A stretch of DNA of 64,000 nucleotides, from positions 1 through 64,000 of the forward strand of contig NZ_BMNR01000007.1 in assembly GCF_014646655.1 (NCBI RefSeq), read 5' to 3'. Numbering within the stretch: position 1 is the stretch's first letter; every line of letters begins with the position of its first letter. The DNA is from Yeosuana aromativorans. Its GTDB lineage: Bacteria; Bacteroidota; Bacteroidia; Flavobacteriales; Flavobacteriaceae. Positions 1 to 7,810 of the stretch are shown in pieces. The position numbers were made by a program, and so were the translations under genes. Under the pieces are notes generated by a model. It made no database searches, was not told the origin of the DNA, and worked only from the letters and a program-made list of their open reading frames with translations.

Positions 1-104
1 GCCACTGCCTTTGAGGCCAAAACTGAATTCTCAAAAACCACGGTCCCTATGTTCTCAAATCGCTTTTCAAATCCCGTGGCCTTGTCTATGTTACTTTTCA
101 ACAT
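1..104 (-). CDS. nagB: Glucosamine-6-phosphate deaminase, N-terminal fragment (cut by window edge)
   Basis: Only the first 34 codons are inside the window. The ATG is at 104 and the reading frame runs off the left edge. The visible protein opens MLKSNIDKATGFEKRFENIG and continues with an FENS..ASKAVA pattern, which resembles the N-terminus of Bacteroidota NagB proteins. NagB converts glucosamine-6-phosphate to fructose-6-phosphate plus ammonia in the cytoplasm. It lies 16 bp downstream of the sugar permease on the same strand, so it is probably the last visible gene of the amino-sugar operon. The call rests on a short N-terminus only; sequence left of the window would settle it. Confidence 0.6.
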   Translation of the reverse strand, partial: MLKSNIDKATGFEKRFENIGTVVFENSVLASKAV

Positions 105-120
105 TTTTTATTTTTTTTGA

Positions 121-1464
121 TTATTTCTTCAGTACTTTAGAAAATTTATTTTTTGTCCAACTCTTATAAGTATGTCCCCATATCGCAAAAAACAGAATGA
201 TGGTATAGCATGGGATCAATATCCAATAACTGTGTGTTGCAGCTGTTGCCATGGCTTCTGCCTTATCTACTCCTTGAGCTATCAATTCAAGTTTATTTGC
301 ATCTACCATGCGCCCGTATAAAGGCGGGATGATGGCTCCTCCTGAAATGGCCATTATCAATAAAGCTGAGGCCGTTTTTGTAAACTTGCCCAAACCTTCC
401 AATGTCAAGGGCCAAACTGCTGGCCAAACCAATGCGTTTGCTATGCCTAGTGCAGCTACAAATAAAACAGAGATAAATCCTGTTGTTGACAAGATGCAAA
501 TACTAAAAATGATTCCTAAAGTTGCGCTGATTTTTAATGCTACTCCTTGTTTTAAATACTTTGGGATCAATATTACACCTAAAGCATAGGTACATACCAT
601 GGCCAAAAGAGTAAAAGTGGTGAAAAACTTGGCATCAGCCGCTGAAAACCCAAGAGAGATCCCATATGATATAATAGTGTCTCCCGCTATAACCTCCGCT
701 CCTACATATACAAATAAGGTCAACACTCCCAACCATAAATGAGGGAACTGAAAAATATTTGTTTTGTTAGTTTTTCCAGTGGAATCCTTTTCAATTTCGG
801 CAGCTTCTACATGAGGCAATGGAGCCTTTCTTATCAAGATACCCAAAACAAACAAAACAATGGCCATTGTTAAATAGGGAAGAAAAACGCTGTCAGCCAT
901 TTTATCCAAAAGCATAGCTTTTTCATCTACAGTAACATGCCCCAGTTTTTCCTTTACTTCATCAATACCTGACAATAATAATGCTCCAAAAATCAATGAC
1001 CCTAAAGCCCCTGCTGTTTTATTGGCAATTCCCATGATGGCAATTCGTTTTGCTCCACTTTCAATAGGACCTAAAATGGTAATATAAGGGTTAGCCGCAG
1101 TTTGCAATAGGGTCATCCCAATGCCTTGAACAAAAATACCGGTCAAGAACACCCAATAGGTCCTTGCTTCTGCCGCTGGAATAAAAATCAAGGCTCCGAT
1201 GGCCATGACAAAAAGCCCAAGAGACATCCCTTTTCTATATCCAATTCTATTTAAGATGTAGGATGCCGGTAATGCCATGGTGACAAATGATATATAGGAC
1301 GCCGTGGCCACCAAGTAGGATTGCGCATCGGTCAGTTCATTAATCGTTTTCATAAACGGGATGAGCGCTCCATTGATCCAGGTCACAAAACCGAATATGA
1401 AAAACAAGCCCGCTATTATCATTATTGGAACTATATTTCCTTTTGATTTAATATTTTTTTTCAT
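121..1464 (-). CDS. Sugar MFS transporter, FucP/NagP-type proton symporter
   Basis: 447 aa integral membrane protein with about twelve hydrophobic segments. The opening FFIFGFVTWINGALIPF and the later GMTLLQTAANPYI segment are typical of the FucP/GluP/NagP branch of the major facilitator superfamily, which imports fucose, glucose/galactose or N-acetylglucosamine with protons across the inner membrane. The length is normal for the family. It sits between a GH31 glycosidase and a NagB-like start on one strand, so an amino sugar or a sugar released by the glycosidase is a reasonable substrate. That substrate is inferred from context, not from binding residues. Confidence 0.88.
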   Translation of the reverse strand: MKKNIKSKGNIVPIMIIAGLFFIFGFVTWINGALIPFMKTINELTDAQSYLVATASYISFVTMALPASYILNRIGYRKGMSLGLFVMAIGALIFIPAAEARTYWVFLTGIFVQGIGMTLLQTAANPYITILGPIESGAKRIAIMGIANKTAGALGSLIFGALLLSGIDEVKEKLGHVTVDEKAMLLDKMADSVFLPYLTMAIVLFVLGILIRKAPLPHVEAAEIEKDSTGKTNKTNIFQFPHLWLGVLTLFVYVGAEVIAGDTIISYGISLGFSAADAKFFTTFTLLAMVCTYALGVILIPKYLKQGVALKISATLGIIFSICILSTTGFISVLFVAALGIANALVWPAVWPLTLEGLGKFTKTASALLIMAISGGAIIPPLYGRMVDANKLELIAQGVDKAEAMATAATHSYWILIPCYTIILFFAIWGHTYKSWTKNKFSKVLKK

Positions 1465-1528
1465 ATTCTTTCTGTAGTTTGATGTATTTTATTAGTTTTT
1501 AAATTTTTTTTATTAATTGCCTTTAGTA

Positions 1529-3148
1529 TCAATTGATCTTAGTGAAAAAAGGAATTCTACTAATTGGAGCATCTATTTCAATAGTTTGATTTCCTTTAAT
1601 TATCTTGCCATCGTCTCCTTTCCATTTGCCTTTAGGCAAAATTACTTGTCTCTTGTAAACTCCTTTTTCAACAACCGGAGCAACCAATATATTTTCACCA
1701 AGCATAAATTGATCTTTGATGGTTTCGTAACCACTATCAGGGAAGGCTAAAGCCATTGGTTTAACAATGGGTTCCCCTGTTATTGAAGCTTGTTTGGCTA
1801 ATTCGAGAATAAGGCTCCCCATTTTATCATGTAGTTGAGCTGCCTGGAGACATAATTTCGCATTTTCTTTTGATAAAACCCTCCAAGGCGCAACAGAGAA
1901 TTGCATCATCGGCATTAGAGCGTGTACTTGTGCGGATCTTACAACAAGTTCCTCATCAATCGAAGAAATTTCCATGAATGATCCATATTCACCTCCACCT
2001 ATCATATCGGGGCAAGTATAGGCATATCCCATCAAACTTTGAGACATTTGGTCGGGAATAAGTTTTTGTAAATCAGCCCAATTATGTCCTTTGTCTCTTA
2101 GTCTTTGAGTCAAAGGTAAACCGGCCATTTTCCATGAGGCTCTGTATTCATTTAAAGGATAATCAAGACCTATTTCAGCAAAGAAAGCTGTATGGTCATT
2201 TGGTATAGCTGATTTATAGGAAACAACATCATTAACATAAAAGTCAGCATCTCCAGCATCAAATTTGAATCCATCTATGCCATATTCATTTACTAAATGG
2301 TCAAGTCTGTCTTTAAACCATTTTTTAGCCTTTGGATTACTTAAATCCAAGCAAGCGCTAGCTCCATTCCACCAACGTATAATAGCTGCTTTATTCTGGG
2401 TATTTGCCCATAATACGTCTTGTGTTTTTTGAGGGTCTAGTAGAAGCATGCCTTCTTTGGCCAAATAACGAAAAACTTCTGAATCTGGACTAATGAAAGG
2501 GCATACCCAAAGCATGACCATAAAACCCATGTCGTGTAATTTTTTAACCATAGCTTTTGGGTTCTTAAATCTACGCGGAGAAAAATCCCAAATACCATAA
2601 TTTTCCTGCCAATTATCATCGATCATCAGTACTCCGGGAGGATAACCATTATCAATGATTCCTTGGGCGTATTTTAAAATATCTTCTTGGTTTTGGTTGT
2701 ATATTAACTCAATCCATGTATTGTACTGTGGATGGGTAAATAATTGTGCTTCAGGAATTTTTCCGTTGGGAGGGAAGAAGTTAGTTACAGCATATTTATA
2801 TGCATCTTGTAAATTATTTCCAGCTTTCCCGAAAATAATTTTACTATTTCGAGTGGTAATTTTTATAAGACCATTATTAAAGTAATATTTAATTGGATTA
2901 TCACTCCACACATATCTGCCTTTACTTGAAAGAAGAATTGGTTGCGCTTGGTTCCCTTCATTATTGCCCCACAAATCATGTGTAACATTTGATGTAGCAT
3001 CATATGGAGTATTATGACCTTCAGTACTTAGTCCTCCCCACCAGTACTCGCCCTTAATCATTTTTATTGCTAGGGAATCTGCTTTTTGAGAAAACGTGTT
3101 AATTGAAGTGATGAATATCAATCCTATAACAACTATCTTTTTTTTCAT
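1529..3148 (-). CDS. Secreted glycoside hydrolase family 31 enzyme
   Basis: 539 aa with an N-terminal signal peptide (cleavage near Ser20-Gln21), so periplasmic or exported. A TIM barrel is recognisable: VLMIDDNWQ near 173-181, a MLWVCPF strand near 212-218, and DGFKFDAGD near 292-300 with Asp297 as probable nucleophile. A conserved RDKGHNWADL segment near 351-360 carries Asp352 as a candidate acid/base, followed by CPDMIGGG near 379-386. The FKFDAG signature fits the GH31 branch that includes MYORG and bacterial alpha-galactosidases or alpha-N-acetylgalactosaminidases better than classic alpha-glucosidases. The substrate is not fixed by sequence. It is 27 bp downstream of the nucleotidyltransferase and 64 bp upstream of the sugar permease, suggesting one operon. 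Confidence 0.85.
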   Translation of the reverse strand: MKKKIVVIGLIFITSINTFSQKADSLAIKMIKGEYWWGGLSTEGHNTPYDATSNVTHDLWGNNEGNQAQPILLSSKGRYVWSDNPIKYYFNNGLIKITTRNSKIIFGKAGNNLQDAYKYAVTNFFPPNGKIPEAQLFTHPQYNTWIELIYNQNQEDILKYAQGIIDNGYPPGVLMIDDNWQENYGIWDFSPRRFKNPKAMVKKLHDMGFMVMLWVCPFISPDSEVFRYLAKEGMLLLDPQKTQDVLWANTQNKAAIIRWWNGASACLDLSNPKAKKWFKDRLDHLVNEYGIDGFKFDAGDADFYVNDVVSYKSAIPNDHTAFFAEIGLDYPLNEYRASWKMAGLPLTQRLRDKGHNWADLQKLIPDQMSQSLMGYAYTCPDMIGGGEYGSFMEISSIDEELVVRSAQVHALMPMMQFSVAPWRVLSKENAKLCLQAAQLHDKMGSLILELAKQASITGEPIVKPMALAFPDSGYETIKDQFMLGENILVAPVVEKGVYKRQVILPKGKWKGDDGKIIKGNQTIEIDAPISRIPFFTKIN

Positions 3149-3175
3149 TGTTTATTTTGAATTAAATTAACCGTT

Positions 3176-4093
3176 TCACCAAAGCTTTGATGGATAAACA
3201 TTTTTATTTTTTAATTTTTCTATGGCGATTCTTACAATTTCTTTATCCTCTTTATAGGTAACTCCAAACCATTTGGCATCAGATTTTAAAACTTTAAAAC
3301 TTGCCAAACTTGATTTTAATATTTCATTTACGATGTTTGGAATATAAAATTCAGCCTTTATATTTTCTTTATTAGTTTCCAGAAATTCTTCAAATAATTG
3401 ACTTCCAAACTCAAAACATTTGGGTGTGAAGCCAAAAAAATTCATCGATACTATTGTGTCTTCATCAATGTCAACAAGTTGTCCGTTATCGTCTTTTCTC
3501 ATCAATTTCCCATCAATTTTTTCTATATGCGTCCGTTCCGTAACATTTGTTAAAAACCCTTGATTATTAACTTTACATTCACCTCTAGATACATAGCCAT
3601 AATCTGAAACTGTGTTCTTTAATAGATAAGCCATCATACTAAAATTGTAAGATTCCTTTTTTATACTCATTAAGTATTTTGCCATTGTCTTGAAAGCCTC
3701 TGCCCCATAAAAATCGTCAGCATTTATAATTGCGAAATTTTCCTTCACAGCATCTTTGGCCATTAATAATGCATGCCCTGTCCCCCAAGGTTTGGTTCTG
3801 TCAGGGTTAATATATTTTTCAGGGACATTGTCAAGTTCTTGGTATACATAATCTACTTCCAATTTCCCTACTAATTTTTTATTAAAAATCTCTTTGAATT
3901 CCTTTTCGAAACTTTTTCTGATAATAAATACAACTTTACCAAATCCTGCTCGAAAAGCATCGTATAATGAAAAATCTATAATTGTGTCACCCTCTTCTGT
4001 AAAAGTGTCCATTTGTTTTAAACCACCATAACGACTACCCATTCCAGCAGCCAAAATCACTAATGTTGGTTTTTTTCTTTTCTTTTCTTTCAT
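3176..4093 (-). CDS. Sugar-phosphate nucleotidyltransferase
   Basis: 305 aa cytoplasmic protein. Residues 9-26 hold the nucleotidyltransferase signature LAAGMGSRYGGLKQMD (nucleotide-binding G-x-G-x-R), followed by GTGHALL near 105 and NADDFYG near 124, the expected substrate- and metal-binding segments. It belongs to the NTP_transferase fold. Relatives in Bacteroidota often sit beside N-acetylhexosamine kinases, and this one heads an operon with GH31, a sugar permease and NagB, so activation of a hexosamine-1-phosphate is plausible. No kinase gene is visible in the window. It is the first gene after the twin operator at 4207-4248. The exact sugar and nucleotide are unknown. Confidence 0.8.
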   Translation of the reverse strand: MKEKKRKKPTLVILAAGMGSRYGGLKQMDTFTEEGDTIIDFSLYDAFRAGFGKVVFIIRKSFEKEFKEIFNKKLVGKLEVDYVYQELDNVPEKYINPDRTKPWGTGHALLMAKDAVKENFAIINADDFYGAEAFKTMAKYLMSIKKESYNFSMMAYLLKNTVSDYGYVSRGECKVNNQGFLTNVTERTHIEKIDGKLMRKDDNGQLVDIDEDTIVSMNFFGFTPKCFEFGSQLFEEFLETNKENIKAEFYIPNIVNEILKSSLASFKVLKSDAKWFGVTYKEDKEIVRIAIEKLKNKNVYPSKLW

Positions 4094-4162
4094 TTTATTT
4101 AAAAACCTGTATTACAAGTAGTTATACAATTATTATTTTTAGGTGATCACAACAGATTCAAA

Positions 4163-4190
4163 CAAAACTACATATTATTTATTCAACAAA
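4163..4190 (-). promoter_or_regulatory. Predicted promoter of the GH31/permease operon
   Basis: On the minus strand TAGTTTTG (4170-4163) matches the Bacteroidota -7 consensus TAnnTTTG. TTTG at 4190-4187 could be the -33 element, with 16 bp between them, slightly short. The predicted transcript would start about 60 bp before the nucleotidyltransferase ATG at 4093. Confidence 0.45.
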
Positions 4191-4206
4191 AAAGAAAAAT
4201 GACAAA

Positions 4207-4248
4207 AAATGTGCTCGAACACATTAAAAAATGTTTTCGAGCACATTT
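4207..4248. promoter_or_regulatory. Twin palindromic operator
   Basis: Two 14-bp palindrome-like sites, TGTGCTCGAACACA (4210-4223) and TGTTTTCGAGCACA (4232-4245), lie 22 bp centre to centre. They are also arranged as arms of a larger inverted repeat spanning 4207-4248. The half-site/central TCGA pattern fits a dimeric regulator such as a LacI-family protein, whose operators usually have a central CpG. The pair lies about 20 bp upstream of the predicted -33 element of the operon ending at nagB. No LacI-type gene is in the window. Confidence 0.6.
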
Positions 4249-4638
4249 AAAACAATTAGAGACTTAATGTTTTTTTATTCACGATTTAATTTACAGTTAG
4301 ACTTTTATAAGAATTTCTAATTACGGGAAGCTTACAATATCTTAATTAAGTATGCGTAATTTTAACTCAACTATTAATCTAAAGATTAAAATGTCTTAAT
4401 ACTTAGAAGATATTTGATGTATCGTTCTTTAAAAAATAATTATGTGATTTTATTTTGATTTATTTTGATATTACTTGTCTCATATTTGTGCCTTTTTATG
4501 TTAAAGCCTTATTAATATTAACAAATTACTTTCTGCATCGGCAAATAGTTTGAAATAATTGTACAATTTTGTACTAATCCACTTGAAAGATATAAGAATA
4601 GGAGCGAAGTACTTTACAAATCCTAATCATACTATATA
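4249..4638. other. Intergenic region without recognised gene
   Basis: About 390 bp of AT-rich sequence between the operator pair and the convergent end of the VOC-like gene. No open frame of note, tRNA-like fold or strong terminator was seen. Upstream control elements of the sugar operon could extend into it. Confidence 0.5.
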
Positions 4639-5385
4639 TTAGCTTATTTGCAAAAATTCTATTGGGGCACCATTCTCCTCTATGAAGGCAACCCAAACGC
4701 TTTTTGACGGACTATAAGGCTCAACGATTACGTTCCTACATTTAATAGCCTCTTTAAGATTGTCAACTTGAAAAGCAATATGGGAGATTTTTTGGACAAT
4801 AGTTGGTAATTTACAATCTGCATAATATTTTATCCATTGTATTCCATAGGGATTTACTTGATGTTCGGAACAACACAATTTATTATCTTTCAAATAAACT
4901 GTATCTCTATTTCTAGAAGTTGTGCAGATTCCAAAGTGATGATATTTAAAATTAACAGATTCTTTCTTATTCTTGATTCTGTTGACTGGATTTATTAATT
5001 TATTGTCATTAGGCCATATTTTATTTTCTGGTCTATCAAATTGTAAAAATTCTATTGGCGCTCCATCTACTTCAATAAAACAAACTGTTACTCCTTCTGC
5101 TGGATTATTCGGTCCATAAATTACTTTTTGTCCTAAAATAGATTTATCAATATCTTTAACAACAAATGCAATATGAGGAACAGTTTTAATTAATGGGGGT
5201 AATGGGGAATTTTTTTCAATTCTTAACCATTCAATCCCGAATTTACTTTCAAAATAACCTGATCCATAAAACTTCCATTCTTCGTTATATTCCTCGTTTT
5301 TCTGAGAAATAATTGTTGGTAATCCAATATGATGATATTTATATTCTTCTTTAACCATAAAACTTTTTCTGAATTTTGAATTCAT
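4639..5385 (-). CDS. Tandem-duplicated VOC/glyoxalase-like protein
   Basis: 248 aa, no signal peptide. The protein is two copies of one domain offset by 131 residues: KYHHIG at 16-21 matches KYHHFG at 147-152, GIEWLR near 50 matches GIQWIK near 181, HIAFVV at 71 matches HIAFQV at 202, and GAPIEFLQ at 108-115 matches GAPIEFLQ at 239-246. The regularly placed His and Glu residues are those expected for metal binding in vicinal-oxygen-chelate proteins. The substrate is unknown; such proteins include lyases, dioxygenases and resistance proteins. It stands alone between the sugar operon and the S41 protease gene. Confidence 0.6.
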   Translation of the reverse strand: MNSKFRKSFMVKEEYKYHHIGLPTIISQKNEEYNEEWKFYGSGYFESKFGIEWLRIEKNSPLPPLIKTVPHIAFVVKDIDKSILGQKVIYGPNNPAEGVTVCFIEVDGAPIEFLQFDRPENKIWPNDNKLINPVNRIKNKKESVNFKYHHFGICTTSRNRDTVYLKDNKLCCSEHQVNPYGIQWIKYYADCKLPTIVQKISHIAFQVDNLKEAIKCRNVIVEPYSPSKSVWVAFIEENGAPIEFLQIS

Positions 5386-5484
5386 TACGTTTTTTTAGAA
5401 TTAATATTTGATACAATTTGATATTATTTTTTATGATTTTCTTTTAATTATTTTCAGAATTCTTTTTCAAATTTACTGGGTATA

Positions 5485-6900
5485 TTAATTTTTAACAATA
5501 TATAATGTTGCGGACTTTTCATTGCTTACATCTAAGCTAAATTTTAGCTTTAAGTCATTTTCAATTTCGAGAGTCAGATTCTTGCTTCCCTTTGCTTTTG
5601 AGAGAGAAATCTTTTCTTCAAGAACTACTTTTTCTTGATTTGGGTTTGCACCAAAGTCAAAATTCCAATTCATTGGAGCAATCTTAAACTCATAAATTCC
5701 TTTTTTCAATGTGACTTTAGCTTCATAGACACCTTTGCCTTTATACTCAAAGCAAGGAGTGATACTCCACTTTTTACCCCAATCATTCATATTTCCTAAC
5801 AAGTATATTTCATCTTTTCCCAACGGTTGCTCATCAGCTCTGTCAATTTTTAGTTGTACTTTTTTTAAAGCATCCTCCAATTTCACATCATTTATCAATA
5901 ATATGGCTAAATCCATAGCTACACTTTGATCAATGCTAATATCTGGTTTTACACCTTTACCTTCAATTTTTCCAATTCGTATTGAGTAATATTCAGCTAT
6001 TGGTAAGGATAATTGAAATCCATATGGTAAGTCATACATTTTTTGTGATAACATTTCTCCAGCAGTAGTTTGTCCAATTATAGTCACCATTTCTTCATGG
6101 GCAAGGGCGTCTATTGCAAACTCGGCGGCACTTGCAGATTTGTCACTTGTCAAGACATATACGTGACCATTAAAGTGAGGATACATTGGGGTAAATTGCA
6201 CACGAGTTAGCGGTTTCTCTTGTATATCATTCCAGAAAGTCTTCAATGACCATCCTTGCCACGACTTTAAATTTTTTACATCTTCAAGCTTTGGTTCCCT
6301 TGTGTTGTTTTTCCACCATTTTCGTGAAACAAATATCCCCACATCAACGGAGTCGGTTAGCACATGGCTAACAAGAGGTACACCTGCAAAAGTTCCTCCT
6401 TTATTATTGCGAAGATCAATAATTAGGGATTTTGCTTCATTACTTGCTATTTCACGGTAAGCCTTAAATATTCGTTCTTTTGTATCCACACCCATCATGG
6501 TATTCACTGTAAGTATTGCTGTTTTATCAGCCCATTGTAGCGAAACGCTCTGATTGCCTACTCTCAGTGTATCAACAAATTCAGCCATTTCACTCGACTT
6601 TCTTTCAGAAAAACTCAGTGATACATGTGAAAAGGGTCCATTTTCCCAAAGTTCATTGAACCCGGTTATGAATTCTTCTTTTGTTTTTACCCTTTTTGCA
6701 AGATTTTTTACTTTTTTTTCTAATACAAGATAGTCACCCTTTTTGAGTTCCTTAGGATTGTAATGATATTTGCTCATAAGTTGAGAAATACTATCTGAGA
6801 CAGTCAACAGCTCTTGATTTAAGAGGTTACCTTTTTTAGAAGTTGGAAAGTTGCATGAGACTATCATTAAAGCTACAAATATAATAGATAATTGTTTCAT
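5485..6900 (-). CDS. S41 family peptidase lipoprotein, tricorn-like, with C-terminal E-set/CBM48-like domain
   Basis: 471 aa lipoprotein: the signal ends at IVSC with the lipidated Cys16. Residues about 120-325 are an S41 peptidase core: IIDLRNNKGG near 160-169, the serine segment SASAAEF (255-261, Ser257 likely nucleophile) and IEGKGVKPD (312-320, Glu313). The lysine of CtpA-type enzymes is missing at TTAGEMLSQ. A Ser-His pair (Ser91-His92 in GPFSHVSL) fits the tricorn-like Ser-His-Ser-Glu tetrad instead. Residues about 360-471 begin EIYLLGNMNDWG and look like a CBM48/AMPK-glycogen-binding or related beta-sandwich. Probably a periplasm-facing or surface protease; its substrate is unknown. 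Confidence 0.8.
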   Translation of the reverse strand: MKQLSIIFVALMIVSCNFPTSKKGNLLNQELLTVSDSISQLMSKYHYNPKELKKGDYLVLEKKVKNLAKRVKTKEEFITGFNELWENGPFSHVSLSFSERKSSEMAEFVDTLRVGNQSVSLQWADKTAILTVNTMMGVDTKERIFKAYREIASNEAKSLIIDLRNNKGGTFAGVPLVSHVLTDSVDVGIFVSRKWWKNNTREPKLEDVKNLKSWQGWSLKTFWNDIQEKPLTRVQFTPMYPHFNGHVYVLTSDKSASAAEFAIDALAHEEMVTIIGQTTAGEMLSQKMYDLPYGFQLSLPIAEYYSIRIGKIEGKGVKPDISIDQSVAMDLAILLINDVKLEDALKKVQLKIDRADEQPLGKDEIYLLGNMNDWGKKWSITPCFEYKGKGVYEAKVTLKKGIYEFKIAPMNWNFDFGANPNQEKVVLEEKISLSKAKGSKNLTLEIENDLKLKFSLDVSNEKSATLYIVKN

Positions 6901-7195
6901 TTTGAGTTGTTTAATTATTGAACAAAGTGTGATTTTTTACCTTTTTATTTTCAATATGAGATATGGCGATGACTTGAAAGATTGAATCTTTAAAAATAAT
7001 GGGTACCACCTGAAATGATTTAAAAAATGATTTGAAAGCCTTTGATTTTGATTTAAATGAAGATAAAATCTATTGGTATTACTTTAATGTATTATGAATG
7101 GGTGAGAACAGTAGCAAGTCAAAAAGTATCAGAATATAAGCGTTTCACATCTTAATATAACGGGTTCAAATCAAAATAGTGATCAAAAAAAATAC
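6901..7195. other. Divergent intergenic region
   Basis: About 300 bp between the start of the S41 gene (minus) and the promoter of the NTF2-like gene (plus). It is AT-rich and holds no coding frame or RNA fold that I can support. Promoters for both directions are expected here. Confidence 0.5.
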
Positions 7196-7220
7196 TTGAC
7201 AGATATTAGTACATACTTTT
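7196..7220 (+). promoter_or_regulatory. Possible promoter of the NTF2-like gene
   Basis: TTG at 7196-7198 (in TTGAC) and TACTTTT at 7214-7220 are separated by 15 bp. The -7 element is one base from TAnnTTTG and the spacing is short, so this is only a candidate. The ATG follows at 7239. Confidence 0.3.
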
Positions 7221-7238
7221 CTAATAAAAGCAATTATC

Positions 7239-7793
7239 ATGTCATTAATTTACCAGTTCCAAACAAAGTCTGCCTACTTTGTTTTATTAATACTGACACC
7301 ATTTTTATTTTATTCTCAATCAGACCCAGAAAGTCAATCTTCTAAAATTATAGCTTTGAAATATATGGAAGCTTATGGCGATTGGGACTTTGATACAATG
7401 AAAACTTTTTATGCTGAAAACATTCATTTTGAAGATCCGACTGGAAGTGAAGCGTTTAATCAAAAATTTGATTTTAATGGAATAGAAGAGGTCTATAACT
7501 TTTTTAAGGGTGTCTTTAAAAATGGTTTTGAAAATGAAAAGCCTCCCTATGTTGATTTTAGGATTGAAAAAGTGTTTGAATCGGGATCGTTCGTAATAAT
7601 CAATTCAACATTTGAATGTCAATTGCCCAATTCATGGTTTAAGGAATCGAGTTTAGAGAGAATATTAATTTCGATCCCATTTTTAACAATACTTCAAATT
7701 GAAAATGGGAAAATAATAAGTCATGCAGATTATGGAGGGTACGACAACTACATGAAGCAAATTCAGGTACAAATAACCAATAACAAAGAATAA
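7239..7793 (+). CDS. Secreted SnoaL/NTF2-like protein
   Basis: 184 aa. Residues 1-27 form a signal peptide ending near FYSQ. The rest has the SnoaL/NTF2-like cone pattern: a helix with YMEAYGDWDFDTMKTFYAEN, then HFEDPTG, a helix around GIEEVYNFFKGVF, and beta strands ending in LQIENGKIISHADYGG. This fold serves as small-molecule binding pockets, isomerases or accessory domains; no catalytic set is obvious. The gene is 17 bp upstream of a T9SS repeat protein and likely shares its transcript. The function is unknown and the fold call is from pattern only. Confidence 0.65.
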   Translation: MSLIYQFQTKSAYFVLLILTPFLFYSQSDPESQSSKIIALKYMEAYGDWDFDTMKTFYAENIHFEDPTGSEAFNQKFDFNGIEEVYNFFKGVFKNGFENEKPPYVDFRIEKVFESGSFVIINSTFECQLPNSWFKESSLERILISIPFLTILQIENGKIISHADYGGYDNYMKQIQVQITNNKE

Positions 7794-7810
7794 ATCCTAA
7801 AACATTGACT

